DNA of 54,918 nucleotides from Nevskiaceae bacterium (GTDB lineage Bacteria; Pseudomonadota; Gammaproteobacteria; Steroidobacterales; Steroidobacteraceae), in NCBI GenBank assembly GCA_018883185.1, contig VEQP01000020.1, positions 1 to 54,918 of the forward strand, given 5' to 3'. The position numbers and the translations under genes were made by a program. The notes below the pieces were generated by a model. That model was not told where the DNA came from. It made no database searches and saw nothing but the letters and a program-made list of their open reading frames with translations. Shown here in pieces: positions 16,815 to 25,604 of the stretch (position 1 is the stretch's first letter; each line of letters opens with the position of its first letter).

Positions 16815-18857
16815 CTAGGCGACCGGGTGCCCCGCACGGACGAAAGCGGCGATCCGATTGAGGGGCAATTGCAGCCGGTGCACGCGACCACCCTCAATGG
16901 GTTGCGCGTCATCCAGCCAGCGCCACTCGCCCGCAGGCAGGTAGACATGGACCTCGCCGGAGCGCTCGAGACAGGGCGCAACGAGCAAATCGTCACCGAA
17001 GAAGAATTGATCCTCGAACGCCCACGCCGCCCGATCATCCGGACAGGCCAGCACCATCGGTCTTTGCACGGGCAGGCCGGTTCGCGAAGCCTCAGCCACC
17101 ACGCGCTGCAGATAGGGCCGCAGCCGCTCCCGCAAGGCCAGCGCCTCGCGAGCATGGCCTTCTGCTTCCGGGCCGTAACTCCAGGGCTCCCTCGGCCCGA
17201 TGCCATGCAAACGCAGATGCGCAGAGAAAATCGCCGCCTGCAACCAGCGCACGTACAGCACCGGATCGCGCTGATCGCCGTAGAAGCCACCGACGTCGGT
17301 GGCGTAGAACGGCGCGCCCGTGAGCCCCCAGCTCAGACCGCTGCGCAGGTTGCCCGCGAGGCCACCCCAATCCGCCTGCGGATCACCGCCCCACTGCGAG
17401 GGGTAGCGCTGCGAGCCCGACCATCCGGCCCGACTGAACAGGAACGCACCGTTGCGCGAGTACTTCTCTGCCGCCTCGTAGACGCAGCGGTTGTAGAGCA
17501 ACGCGTAGATGTTGTGCAGCGCGTCACCCTGCGAGCCATCGCTCGCCAGCATGTGCGGCTCGATCTGCTCACCGAAATCGGCCTTGATCATGTCGATGCC
17601 AAGTTCGAAGAGTTCGCGGTGCTGGTCTCGCCACCACGCGTAAGCCTCCGGATGCGTGAAGTCGAGCAGGCCCGACTCGGGAAGTTGCGTGAGCACGGCA
17701 CCGAAAGGCTCGGGATCCCAGGCATAGCGATAAGCCTCACCACTGCGCGCATCGCGCAGCAACCAGCCGCGTGCCGCAAGTTCGGCGAAGCGGGGATTCT
17801 TCACCGAGATCAGCGGGTACTCCCAGACACAGATGCGAAAGCCCAGCGCGCGCAGAGCCTCGATGGTGGGTCGCGGATCGGGGTAGCGCTTCGGGCACCA
17901 CTCGAACGCGAAACGCGTATCGGTGTCCTGCCAGGCCCGACCGTCGAAGGTGATGACCTCGCAGGGCATTTCGCGCCGCCGCACTTCGCGCGCCACGGCG
18001 AGGATTTCTTCGGCGTCCTTGTAGTACGCCTTCGAGAGGATAACGCCCAGACTCCAGGCCGGTGGCACGGGTGCACGGCCCGTGAGCTCGGTGTACTGCG
18101 CCAGCTGCTCGGCACCGCTTGTGCCGGTGAAGATGAACACATCGAGCGCCGGGTCCTCGAGCCACAGTACGTAAGCCCGCTGCGACCACGGGCCATAGCC
18201 CACGCCGTGTGTCACCGGCTGCGGCGTGTGCACGAAACTGCCCCAGCCCTCCGGACTCCAGGCAAACGGCACGTTCTTGTAACTCCACTCGGCATTCAGC
18301 CCGAGGGCATCCCGGTTGTACGAGCGGATCAACTGGCCGCGCTTGTCGAGGCGACCGGATTTCTCGCCGAGCCCATACACCGGCGTCGAGGCGCCGAGTT
18401 CCAACGTCAGCAGCCAGCGCTCGGCATGACGTGCTAAGGGCGGTAGGCGAAAGCGGCGCACAAAATGTCCATCGGTCGGCGAACCTTGCACGCGCTGTCC
18501 ATCGCGCTTGAGCTCGAAGGCGAACGGCGTGTGGCCGATCGTCAGAGTCAGTAAGTGGCCGTCAGCCGTCGTCGCCTCCAGGCACGAGGCAGTCGACTCG
18601 CCCTCGCCTTGCTGGCGCAACGCAACCGGCAGGGCTGTGGTCGATCCGCACAGAATGCCGTAATCGCGCGCATCCTCTGCGCTGCGTAGCCGCAGCCCGA
18701 ATTCGTGCAACGTGATGCGCAACTCGCCGAGCGAGGTCGGAACCTTGAGTTCGGCACCTTCGAGGCGAGGCGAGGCGGTGACGATCGCCGGCGCCATACG
18801 TCCCCAGTTTGGGGCGATGGGATCCAGAACATTTGACTCGGGGACGGACGCAGTCAC
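16815..18857 (-). CDS. Glycoside hydrolase family 31 alpha-glycosidase
   Basis: A 680-residue GH31 enzyme. The nucleophile is Asp427 in MIKADFGEQ and the acid/base is Asp492 in WGGDPQADW; PPAWSLG and LPLNRIAAFVRAG mark the domain edges. Overall it reads closer to alpha-xylosidase YicI than to sulfoquinovosidase YihQ. The YihQ residues recalled for sulfonate binding (R301, W304, Y508) are not clearly matched: the Tyr after the DxGG motif is Phe525, and an exact R-x-x-W is absent. There is no signal peptide, so it acts in the cytoplasm. Position in the kinase-aldolase-isomerase operon (12 bases after the isomerase) suggests it releases the sugar used there. It may be a divergent sulfoquinovosidase or cleave another alpha-glycoside. 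Confidence 0.9.
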   Translation of the reverse strand: MTASVPESNVLDPIAPNWGRMAPAIVTASPRLEGAELKVPTSLGELRITLHEFGLRLRSAEDARDYGILCGSTTALPVALRQQGEGESTASCLEATTADGHLLTLTIGHTPFAFELKRDGQRVQGSPTDGHFVRRFRLPPLARHAERWLLTLELGASTPVYGLGEKSGRLDKRGQLIRSYNRDALGLNAEWSYKNVPFAWSPEGWGSFVHTPQPVTHGVGYGPWSQRAYVLWLEDPALDVFIFTGTSGAEQLAQYTELTGRAPVPPAWSLGVILSKAYYKDAEEILAVAREVRRREMPCEVITFDGRAWQDTDTRFAFEWCPKRYPDPRPTIEALRALGFRICVWEYPLISVKNPRFAELAARGWLLRDARSGEAYRYAWDPEPFGAVLTQLPESGLLDFTHPEAYAWWRDQHRELFELGIDMIKADFGEQIEPHMLASDGSQGDALHNIYALLYNRCVYEAAEKYSRNGAFLFSRAGWSGSQRYPSQWGGDPQADWGGLAGNLRSGLSWGLTGAPFYATDVGGFYGDQRDPVLYVRWLQAAIFSAHLRLHGIGPREPWSYGPEAEGHAREALALRERLRPYLQRVVAEASRTGLPVQRPMVLACPDDRAAWAFEDQFFFGDDLLVAPCLERSGEVHVYLPAGEWRWLDDAQPIEGGRVHRLQLPLNRIAAFVRAGHPVA

Positions 18858-18869
18858 GCAGAGGCTCCG

Positions 18870-20273
18870 TCAGGCGAGCTCGAACACCGGCAGCTGCCAG
18901 CGTGCGGCAAGCGCTCGCAGAGCATCGCGATGGTCGCCATAAGCGAGAGCAAAGTGATGTTCCAAGGCCTCATCGAGTATGCGCGAGCTCACCTCAGCCG
19001 CCGGCGCATCGAAACGCACCGTGCCCGAGCAGCCTGTAAATGCCATCGGCGCACGCACCACCTCGGCGCCCGCGATCACGAGCTTCAATGCATTGCGCGA
19101 GCGCGACAGCCTCGCCAACGTGATACGACCGGGCTTGATCGGAAACTGATGCAGCAGCGGCATTCGTCGATTGGTATGGATAGTCGCCTCGGGCTTGACC
19201 TCGGGATCGCACATCGACAGCGGCGCAAGCCCGCAGTGCCACAGCACGGCAGTGTTATCCGCCGCCGTGATGTCGACAAGATCGGCCATCCACGCCGGCT
19301 CGCCGGCAAGTTCCTGCAGGATCAACTGGGTCAAAGAACCGTTGACATCGGCCTCGCAAGCCGACGGCACTTTCTTCTGGTTCATCATGGCCATGGGGCC
19401 GCAGGCGGCGCAGCCATATTCGGTGAACATCTCCGGCCAGCAGCGCACCGCGAGGCCGCGTGCGCCGGTGTCACGCTGCACGTCTTCGAGCGCGCAGAAC
19501 ACACGAAATGATCGATCGAGTTGGGTGGCGTCCACCTCGCCGAGCCCCGACACCTGGGCTTCCGTACTTTCTTTGACTGCGGCGACGCGCGATGCGTCAA
19601 TGCCGCGTGCTCGCTCGAACAACTCGCCAAGCTGTACTTGCTCGATGCGAATGTTTGCGAGCCGCGACAGCAGCTCCGGGTCGAACTCGCAAGTGTCGAA
19701 TCCGTCTGGATGTTTGCCCACCACCGTAATACGCGAATCGGCCAACGCGCCGAGCACGCGATCCACCGACCGCTCGCTCGCAGCCACCGAAGCAGGCGCA
19801 GGCGCGGCCTTGGATGCAGGAACGGCGTAGTCGCGCGCCAACGAGCGCAGCTGGGGCGCGAGGCCTGCCTCCGCAGGGTCCGCGTACAACGAGCCGTGCG
19901 CGATACCGGCACGACCCAGCGCATGGGCCGCGAGATTCAAGCCGCAATAGGCGTTCAAGCGCAGCCGGCCACCGATACGCGGCTCAGGTACCGCCCAGAT
20001 GGCGAGCGGTGTACGCGCTTCGCGGGCCAGCTTCACGGTCATGGTCGCATCAGTGAACGTCACCTGTAGGATCAGCAACAGGTCGATGGGGCCGGCGGCC
20101 TGAATTTCGCTCACGGCGCGCTCGGCTGCGTCGCGATCAAACAGTAATTCGCGCGGTCCCACCGTACGAATGCCAGCCGCCTCCAGCGCGGCAAACGCGC
20201 GGTTTTTCATTTCCTCGGCAAAAGGCACATCGAAAGTGGGCCGGGCGAGCGCGGCAACCCCGAACGTCAGCAT
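18870..20273 (-). CDS. Sugar isomerase of the fucose/arabinose isomerase superfamily
   Basis: About 467 residues. The C-terminal half shows the metal site of FucI/AraA enzymes: Glu307 in CEADVNG, Asp334 in LVDI and His346 in LWHCG. ATG 20273 was chosen because GGAGG lies eight bases upstream; a longer frame to 20351 overlaps the aldolase gene. Superfamily members convert aldoses to ketoses with Mn2+ or a similar ion. With a sulfofructose-type kinase and aldolase in the same operon, the expected reaction is sulfoquinovose to sulfofructose, the step done by the unrelated YihS in E. coli. That substrate is inferred from context only. No other isomerase is present in the operon. Confidence 0.8.
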   Translation of the reverse strand: MLTFGVAALARPTFDVPFAEEMKNRAFAALEAAGIRTVGPRELLFDRDAAERAVSEIQAAGPIDLLLILQVTFTDATMTVKLAREARTPLAIWAVPEPRIGGRLRLNAYCGLNLAAHALGRAGIAHGSLYADPAEAGLAPQLRSLARDYAVPASKAAPAPASVAASERSVDRVLGALADSRITVVGKHPDGFDTCEFDPELLSRLANIRIEQVQLGELFERARGIDASRVAAVKESTEAQVSGLGEVDATQLDRSFRVFCALEDVQRDTGARGLAVRCWPEMFTEYGCAACGPMAMMNQKKVPSACEADVNGSLTQLILQELAGEPAWMADLVDITAADNTAVLWHCGLAPLSMCDPEVKPEATIHTNRRMPLLHQFPIKPGRITLARLSRSRNALKLVIAGAEVVRAPMAFTGCSGTVRFDAPAAEVSSRILDEALEHHFALAYGDHRDALRALAARWQLPVFELA

Positions 20274-20277
20274 GGCA

Positions 20278-21339
20278 TCAGCCTCCAAATCCTTGGTAAA
20301 CGTGACGAAATTGCGCGCTAGGCGGCTCGATACGTGCACCGCCCGCGCCATACACCGCGTGCTGTAGCCACGGCGTAGCGGCGGTATCGGTCAGGGCGTT
20401 CAAAGAGCGCATGTAATCGGTGGCTTCGCCACGCAAGCCGCTGCGGATAGCCTCCCAATCGGGGAAGTGCTCGAAGGCCTTGAGCCATATGGCGCGGCCT
20501 GCCAGATAGCCGCTCGCTCCAGCACGGTAAGCATGCGAGAGCACCCGACGGAACTCCTCCATGCCCGCCCCCGCGGAGAGCATCACCCACGGCCGACCGG
20601 CCGCAGCACCCAAAGCATCGAACCACTGTTGAGCATCTTCCCATCCCGGTGCGCCGACGCCCGGCACGTCGGCGGCGGCCAACGGACTCTCTAGCTTGAA
20701 GAGGTCGACGCCGTACTTCGGATCAGCGAACGTGCGAACGCTTTCGAGCACGAGCTCGGGGTGCTTGCTGCGCATTTCGACGTAGTCGCGCGTTTGTTCC
20801 GCATCGCGAGCGAGCGGGTACACCAACAGCTCGAACACGAACGGTAAATCGTAGCGGGCGCAGGCCTCGCCGATGCGCTGTGTGAACTCCTGCTGCGCGC
20901 GACAGACCTGCGGGTCGGCGTCGGGGCGATACCACGTCAGTACCTTCACGGCGTCTGCACCGATCCGCTTGATCTTCTCCACCGACCAATCGTCGATTTC
21001 CGCAGACAGCCGGCCACCCGGCGTCTCGCGGAAAATCGAGTCTTCCAGCGTAACGATCAGGCCTCGCGAGGCTTGCAGCACAGTGACCCCTCGCGGATAG
21101 GCGTAGTGCGGATCAAGCAGCATCGCGGAAGACTCACCCTGTAGCTCGGCGATCAACATTTCTTTGAAAGCGGCCACGTCTTCCCAGGGCGCTTCGGGCG
21201 TACCTCGTTTGGCCTTGATCGGGTTCTTGATCGGCGGTCGCTGATCGACGGCAGTCATCTTGAACCGGCCTTGCGCGTCGGCCATCCGGCGCATGCCCCA
21301 GTATTTTCCAGCAGAGAGCGTCACCACGGAGGAAGTCAT
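20278..21339 (-). CDS. Class I aldolase of the LacD/YihT family, probable sulfofructose-1-phosphate aldolase
   Basis: A 353-residue TIM-barrel aldolase. The Schiff-base lysine is Lys215 in GVDLFKLESP, aligning with Lys193 in E. coli YihT (GADLYKVEMP, from memory). The GASGYLAGRAIW segment aligns with the phosphate/sulfonate loop of YihT, and FKMTAVDQR matches its N-terminal strand. LacD cleaves tagatose-1,6-bisphosphate and YihT cleaves sulfofructose-1-phosphate into DHAP and (S)-sulfolactaldehyde. It is longer than YihT (292), with extra residues at both ends. The ATGA overlap with a YihV-like kinase makes the sulfofructose-phosphate substrate more likely. LacD-type activity cannot be ruled out by sequence alone. 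Confidence 0.82.
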   Translation of the reverse strand: MTSSVVTLSAGKYWGMRRMADAQGRFKMTAVDQRPPIKNPIKAKRGTPEAPWEDVAAFKEMLIAELQGESSAMLLDPHYAYPRGVTVLQASRGLIVTLEDSIFRETPGGRLSAEIDDWSVEKIKRIGADAVKVLTWYRPDADPQVCRAQQEFTQRIGEACARYDLPFVFELLVYPLARDAEQTRDYVEMRSKHPELVLESVRTFADPKYGVDLFKLESPLAAADVPGVGAPGWEDAQQWFDALGAAAGRPWVMLSAGAGMEEFRRVLSHAYRAGASGYLAGRAIWLKAFEHFPDWEAIRSGLRGEATDYMRSLNALTDTAATPWLQHAVYGAGGARIEPPSAQFRHVYQGFGG

Positions 21340-22277
21340 CGGGTCTCCATAAATTGATCGCGCTCGGCCCGCATGGGCACGGCAGCGCGGCCGCCGAAGC
21401 GGCTGACTTTGAGAGCAGCCGTCGCGCTTGCGGCACGTACGGCAGCGAATTCATCCAGACCTTCAGCGAGGGCGAGCGCAAAAGCGCCATGCCACACGTC
21501 GCCGGCGCCCAGCGTGTCGACGGCGGTCACCGTGCACGCCGCTACGTGCTGCAGTGCGCCGGCAACACCAACTGGCTTGGCTGGGCTTGAGCGGCCATCG
21601 GCGATCAGCACGCCCTCGGCGCCGAGGGTGACGCAACACCACGCCTGATAGCGCTGCGCGAGTCTCTGCAGCGCCATCCCGGCGCTTTGGCGATCTGTGG
21701 CGCTGGCGTCGATGTCGCGCAACCCAGGCAATGAAAACGCCAGGTGGGTGGCTGCTTCGAGCAACCCACTCGAAGAGGTGACCGGAGTGTCTGCATCGAG
21801 TACTGCGGGCAATCCGCGCTCCCGCGCGCTGCGCAGCACCCATACGGCGCCCGCGGACCAGCGCGTATCCGCGAGCACAGCAGACACGTCGTCGAACGAC
21901 ACCGTCTCGTCCAACCATGCGCAGTCGGTGGGCATCTGCGGGTCGGTGTGATTGACGATCAGGCGCTCGCCGTGATCGTCGATGAAGACCGACGACACCG
22001 AAGATCCGTGGCCGGAGAAACGCCGCAGATAGCGGCAATCGACGCCGTATCGCTCAAGTTCCTGCTGCAGCACATCGGCCACCGGATCCGCCCCGACGCG
22101 CGTCACCAACCGGGCTTCACCACCCAGACGAGCCACCGTCACGGCCGCGGTCGCAGCCGGCCCACCGCCCTGCGTGAAAAACCCGGTCGCGCGGTGCTTC
22201 TCTGCACGCTGCGGCAGTTGCGGGGTGCGAAAGACATAGTCCTGCACCGCATGACCGACGCAGAGCACTACTGTCAT
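21336..22277 (-). CDS. PfkB-family sugar kinase, probable sulfofructose kinase (YihV-like)
   Basis: A 313-residue PfkB kinase. GGGPAATAAV (residues 37-46) and DTLGAGDVWHGAFALALA near the C-terminus are the family signatures. The N-terminal 109 residues align without gaps to E. coli YihV as I recall it. The residues reported to bind the sulfonate there appear as Lys27, Asn109 (LIVN) and Arg139 (LADTRW). This supports phosphorylation of sulfofructose at C1 with ATP. The gene overlaps gntR upstream and the aldolase downstream, each by ATGA, so the three are translationally coupled. Alternative PfkB substrates (tagatose-6-phosphate, fructose) lack this residue set. Confidence 0.85.
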   Translation of the reverse strand: MTVVLCVGHAVQDYVFRTPQLPQRAEKHRATGFFTQGGGPAATAAVTVARLGGEARLVTRVGADPVADVLQQELERYGVDCRYLRRFSGHGSSVSSVFIDDHGERLIVNHTDPQMPTDCAWLDETVSFDDVSAVLADTRWSAGAVWVLRSARERGLPAVLDADTPVTSSSGLLEAATHLAFSLPGLRDIDASATDRQSAGMALQRLAQRYQAWCCVTLGAEGVLIADGRSSPAKPVGVAGALQHVAACTVTAVDTLGAGDVWHGAFALALAEGLDEFAAVRAASATAALKVSRFGGRAAVPMRAERDQFMETR

Positions 22278-22993
22278 GAGGAGGTGACGTCGTAGACCAG
22301 CGTGCTCGTATCACAGCGACTGAGGCGCCACTCAACCCGCTTGCCGTTCATCGAAACGGCCACGCGCTCGATCTGCAGCAGCGGCGTACCCACCGGCACG
22401 CCCAAGCGGCGAGTGTCATCGCGACGGGCGATGTCGGCACGCAATTTTTCGTGTGTGGAGACGATGTTGATGCCGTACTCGCGCTGGTAGAGCGCATACA
22501 GGGCGTTCGGCAGCGGTGAGTGCCGGTCCAGATCTGGGTAGTACTGCACCGGTAGCACGATGCGCTCGATGGCAATCGGATGCTCATCGACGAAACGCGT
22601 GCGAACGATCTCGAACACCTCGGCATCGTCGGCGAGCTCAAGTGCCTTGGCTTCGAAAGACTTGATGCGGCGTCGCTTGATGATCTCGTCGCCACTTGTC
22701 GGGACAGCGCGCTTGCCATCAGGCCGAGACAGACGGAAAAAGCGAAACAACGATCGCTCCTGCGTCAACTCGGCGACGTAGGTACCTTTACCTTGGTGAC
22801 GGTCGATCACCTTGTCGAGCGCGAGCGCATCGAGCGCCTTGCGCACCGTGCCTTGGCTCACCCCGAGCTGCACAGCGAGGGCTTGCTCGCTTGGCAAGAC
22901 CTCGCCAGGCTTCCACTCGCCCGCGGCGATGCGCTTGACCAGCGTCTCGTAGACCTGGCTGTAGAGGGGTCGGTACTGCGGCGCGCTGTCCAT
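22274..22993 (-). CDS. GntR-family (HutC/UTRA) transcription regulator
   Basis: About 239 residues. The winged helix-turn-helix occupies roughly residues 5-75 (YRPLYSQVYETLV, LPSEQALAVQLGVSQGTVRKAL, GKGTYV), followed by a UTRA effector domain ending in RLSRCDT. The ATG at 22993 has GAGG eleven bases upstream. The in-frame ATG at 23056 has no ribosome site and lies only ten bases from the palindrome, so the shorter start is preferred. It heads the kinase-aldolase-isomerase-GH31 operon and diverges from suyA. The shared CTTATATAAG palindromes are its likely sites. The effector is probably a sulfosugar, a sulfosugar phosphate or sulfolactate, as UTRA domains bind small metabolites. Confidence 0.92.
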   Translation of the reverse strand: MDSAPQYRPLYSQVYETLVKRIAAGEWKPGEVLPSEQALAVQLGVSQGTVRKALDALALDKVIDRHQGKGTYVAELTQERSLFRFFRLSRPDGKRAVPTSGDEIIKRRRIKSFEAKALELADDAEVFEIVRTRFVDEHPIAIERIVLPVQYYPDLDRHSPLPNALYALYQREYGINIVSTHEKLRADIARRDDTRRLGVPVGTPLLQIERVAVSMNGKRVEWRLSRCDTSTLVYDVTSS

Positions 22994-23066
22994 CTTGGGC
23001 GTGTCCTCGAATGAAGAGCGCAATGGTAGCGTGGCGCTTGCAGACACAGGTGTCATGTGTTTAGTA

Positions 23067-23078
23067 TCTTATATAAGA
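23067..23078. promoter_or_regulatory. Operator-like palindrome between gntR and suyA
   Basis: The perfect 12-base palindrome TCTTATATAAGA lies in the 118-base divergent region (22994-23111). Its core and right flank (CTTATATAAGAC) are identical to the site upstream of the TonB receptor. Its position allows one regulator to control both the gntR operon and the suyAB operon. The A/T centre might serve as -10 for either direction, in which case the bound regulator would block polymerase. Confidence 0.65.
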
Positions 23079-23111
23079 CTTGCCCTCCGCAAGCGAACCA
23101 GGAGCCCTTGA

Positions 23112-23399
23112 GTGAGCGTCCCGCAACTGCTCGTGCATGACCACAAAGACAATGTCGGCGTGGTCGTCGTCGAAGATCTGAAAGCCGGCACAGATATGCT
23201 GTGCGTCGTCACGGAAGACAACTCGGACTTCCGTCTCATCGTCCGCCATGACGTCCCCATCGGTCACAAGGTAGCCCTCGTCGATCTGAAGGTCGGCGAC
23301 ACCGTGATCAAGTACGGGCAGGACATCGGTCGCATCGTCACCCCGGTCGCCCGGGGCGAACACGTGCACGTTCACAACCTCAAGACCAAGCGCTGGTAG
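23112..23399 (+). CDS. suyA: (2R)-sulfolactate sulfo-lyase, small subunit
   Basis: A 95-residue SAF-domain protein starting at GTG 23112, seven bases after AGGAG. It shows VVVVEDLKAG, IPIGHKVAL-like PIGHKVALVDL, VIKYGQDIG and the C-terminal EHVHVHNLKTKRW, a pattern I recall for SuyA. The fold is shared with the N-terminal domain of altronate dehydratase (UxaA). With SuyB it cleaves the C-S bond of (R)-sulfolactate, giving pyruvate and sulfite. The separate small ORF followed immediately by suyB (nine-base gap) matches the two-subunit sulfo-lyase layout. Confidence 0.9.
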   Translation: MSVPQLLVHDHKDNVGVVVVEDLKAGTDMLCVVTEDNSDFRLIVRHDVPIGHKVALVDLKVGDTVIKYGQDIGRIVTPVARGEHVHVHNLKTKRW

Positions 23400-23408
23400 G
23401 AAGCCACG

Positions 23409-24584
23409 ATGACCCAAGCCAACCGCAAGATCTGGGCTTACCGCCGCGAGAATGGTCGCGTCGGCGTCCGCAACTACGTCGCCATCCTGCCGGTGGACGA
23501 CATTTCCAACGCCGCCTGCGAAGCCGTCGCCAATAACATCAAGGGAACCATCGCGCTGCCGCACGCCTACGGCCGGCTGCAATTCGGCGCCGATCTCGAT
23601 CTGCACTTTCGCACGATGATCGGCACCGGCGCCAACCCGAACGTCGCCGCCTGCATCGTGATCGGTATCGAGCCCGGCTGGACGCAGCGCATCGTCGAGG
23701 GTATCGCCAAGACCGGCAAGCCGGTGGCGGGCTTCTGGATCGAAGGCAACGGCGACATCGCCACCGTGGCGGCAGCGTCGCGCAAAGCCAAAGAATTCGT
23801 GCACCAGACCTCGGGTCAAGTGCGTGTCGAATGCGACATCAGCGAACTGTGGGTTGCTGCCAAGTGCGGTGAAAGCGATACCACCACGGGGCTCGCCTCC
23901 TGCCCGACGGTCGGCAACATGTACGACAAGCTGGTACCGGCCGGGCTCTACGGCTGCTTCGGCGAGACATCGGAGCTCACCGGTGCAGAGCATTTGGCTG
24001 CGGCACGAGCCGCAACGCCCGAAGTGCGCGAGAAGTTCATGAAAACCTGGCAGGCGTACCAGGACGATGTCATCGAGGCCCACAAGACTTCCGATCTGTC
24101 CGAGAGCCAGCCCACCAAGGGCAACATCGCCGGTGGCCTCACCACCATCGAAGAGAAAGCACTCGGCAACCTCGAGAAGATCGGCAAGAAGGTCAAATTC
24201 ATTGATGTGCTTGAGCCCGCTGAGGCTCCGGCGCGCGGCGCCGGCCTCTACTTCATGGACACCTCCTCGGCCGCGGCCGAGTGCTGCACGCTGCAAGCGG
24301 CAGCGGGTTACGTGATCCATATTTTCCCGACCGGACAGGGCAACGTGATCGGTAACCCGATCATGCCGGTCATCAAGGTCACGGGAAATCCGCGCACGGT
24401 ACGGCTGATGCCGGAGCACATCGATGTCGATGTCTCGGGTGTCGTACGTCGCGAAATGACCATCGACCAGGCGGGCGACGCACTCATCGACTGCATCGCG
24501 CAGACCGCCAATGGACGATCGACGGCTGCCGAGGCCTTGGGTCACGTCGAATTCGTGATGACGAAGCTGTATCGCAGTGCCTGA
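23409..24584 (+). CDS. suyB: (2R)-sulfolactate sulfo-lyase, large subunit
   Basis: A 391-residue member of the UxaA superfamily. Blocks that fit SuyB include [73 protein letters not shown] and [12 protein letters not shown]. The altronate dehydratase motif around HTHGC is replaced by PHAYGR. Together with SuyA this enzyme releases sulfite from (R)-sulfolactate, the terminal desulfonation step. AGGAAG precedes ATG 23409. comC overlaps its end by eight bases. The neighbouring sulfolactate dehydrogenases make the assignment firm. Confidence 0.93.
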   Translation: MTQANRKIWAYRRENGRVGVRNYVAILPVDDISNAACEAVANNIKGTIALPHAYGRLQFGADLDLHFRTMIGTGANPNVAACIVIGIEPGWTQRIVEGIAKTGKPVAGFWIEGNGDIATVAAASRKAKEFVHQTSGQVRVECDISELWVAAKCGESDTTTGLASCPTVGNMYDKLVPAGLYGCFGETSELTGAEHLAAARAATPEVREKFMKTWQAYQDDVIEAHKTSDLSESQPTKGNIAGGLTTIEEKALGNLEKIGKKVKFIDVLEPAEAPARGAGLYFMDTSSAAAECCTLQAAAGYVIHIFPTGQGNVIGNPIMPVIKVTGNPRTVRLMPEHIDVDVSGVVRREMTIDQAGDALIDCIAQTANGRSTAAEALGHVEFVMTKLYRSA

Positions 24585-25587
24585 CGTTCGCCTGAGCCTC
24601 GCGCAAGCCGAGGATCTCGTCGCCGAGGTGTTGGAAGCCAATGGCGCGAGCCGCGCGGCCGCGCGCGCGACGGCCGCGGCACTCGTCGCCGCGGAGGCCG
24701 ACGGTCAAGCGGCTCATGGCCTGAGTCGCGTGAGTTCCTATGCGCTGCAAGCGCGCTCGGGCAAGGTCAACGGCACCGCAGTGCCTGTGCTGACGCGACC
24801 CGCGCCCGCCGTCGTTCGCGTGGATGCAGGGCTTGGCTTCGCCTACCCCGCTATCGACCTCGCCATCGAGGCCCTCGTTCCTACGGCGCGTGCCCAAGGC
24901 ATCGCACTGGCCGCGATCCACCATTCGCATCACTTTGGCCAAGTCGGTGCGCATGCCGAGCGACTCGCCGCTGCCGGTCTGGTGGCGTTGGTGTTCGGCA
25001 ATACGCCCAAGGCCATGGCGTTTTATGGCGGACGTGCGCCGATGCTGGGGACCAATCCGCTCGCCTTCGCGGCCCCGCTGCCGCAGGGTGATGCCCCGCT
25101 CGTTATCGATCTGGCGTTATCCGTCGCGGCGCGCGGCAAAATCGTCGCCGCGCAGAAGGCGAACAAAAAGATTCCAGATTCCTGGGCAGTCGATGCCGAG
25201 GGGCAACCCACCACGGATCCGACCGCCGCGCTCGCAGGAACGCTGGCGCCCATCGGTGGTGCCAAAGGTGGAGCGCTGGCGCTGATGGTCGAGATACTCG
25301 GCGCCGCATTGACCGCCGGAGCGTTCGGCTGGGAAGCCACATCTTTCTTTGAGCCGCAAGGCAAGGCGCCCGACATGGGCCATCTGTTCATCGCGATTGA
25401 TCCGGGCCCCGCCTCAGGCAACGCCTTTGGCGCCCGAATGACGGTTCTTGCCGAGGCGATGCGAGCGGATCCAGCCGTACGGCTGCCTGGCTCGCGGCGA
25501 CTCGCGGCACGCCAACTCGCTACCCAACAGGGTTTGCATATTCCGGACGCGCTGCACGCGGAAATTCGCACCCTGCTTCAGCCATAG
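24577..25587 (+). CDS. comC: (R)-sulfolactate dehydrogenase (Ldh2/malate dehydrogenase-like)
   Basis: A 336-residue member of the Ldh2/YbiC oxidoreductase family. Visible marks are [21 protein letters not shown] (catalytic His region), GTNPLAFA and [13 protein letters not shown]. The stretch [17 protein letters not shown]...LAGTLAP resembles ComC of Chromohalobacter from memory. It interconverts sulfopyruvate and (R)-sulfolactate with NAD(P)H. In slc-type loci it works with SlcC to turn (S)- into (R)-sulfolactate. The start is GTG 24577, overlapping the suyB end, with only a weak ribosome site. The downstream slcC is 17 bases away. Confidence 0.88.
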   Translation: MPDVRLSLAQAEDLVAEVLEANGASRAAARATAAALVAAEADGQAAHGLSRVSSYALQARSGKVNGTAVPVLTRPAPAVVRVDAGLGFAYPAIDLAIEALVPTARAQGIALAAIHHSHHFGQVGAHAERLAAAGLVALVFGNTPKAMAFYGGRAPMLGTNPLAFAAPLPQGDAPLVIDLALSVAARGKIVAAQKANKKIPDSWAVDAEGQPTTDPTAALAGTLAPIGGAKGGALALMVEILGAALTAGAFGWEATSFFEPQGKAPDMGHLFIAIDPGPASGNAFGARMTVLAEAMRADPAVRLPGSRRLAARQLATQQGLHIPDALHAEIRTLLQP

Positions 25588-25604
25588 ACCGACGGAACCT
25601 CACC

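Noticed and set aside
16815-18857. GH31 gene as a standard yihQ sulfoquinovosidase
   Set aside because: Catalytic residues agree but the sulfonate-binding residues do not, so only the family is called.
20278-22277. Kinase and aldolase as the tagatose branch (lacC-lacD) of galactose use
   Set aside because: Attractive because galactose genes are nearby, but galT/galK already give the Leloir route and the kinase keeps the YihV residue set. It remains the main alternative.
22994-23056. Longer GntR start at ATG 23056
   Set aside because: No ribosome site, ten bases from the operator, and the added 21 residues do not look like the family; ATG 22993 with GAGG upstream fits better.
23112-24584. 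suyA-suyB as altronate dehydratase (uxaA)
   Set aside because: The fold is shared, but the large subunit has [12 protein letters not shown]-type blocks and lacks the UxaA HTHGC motif, and both sulfolactate dehydrogenases follow in the same operon.
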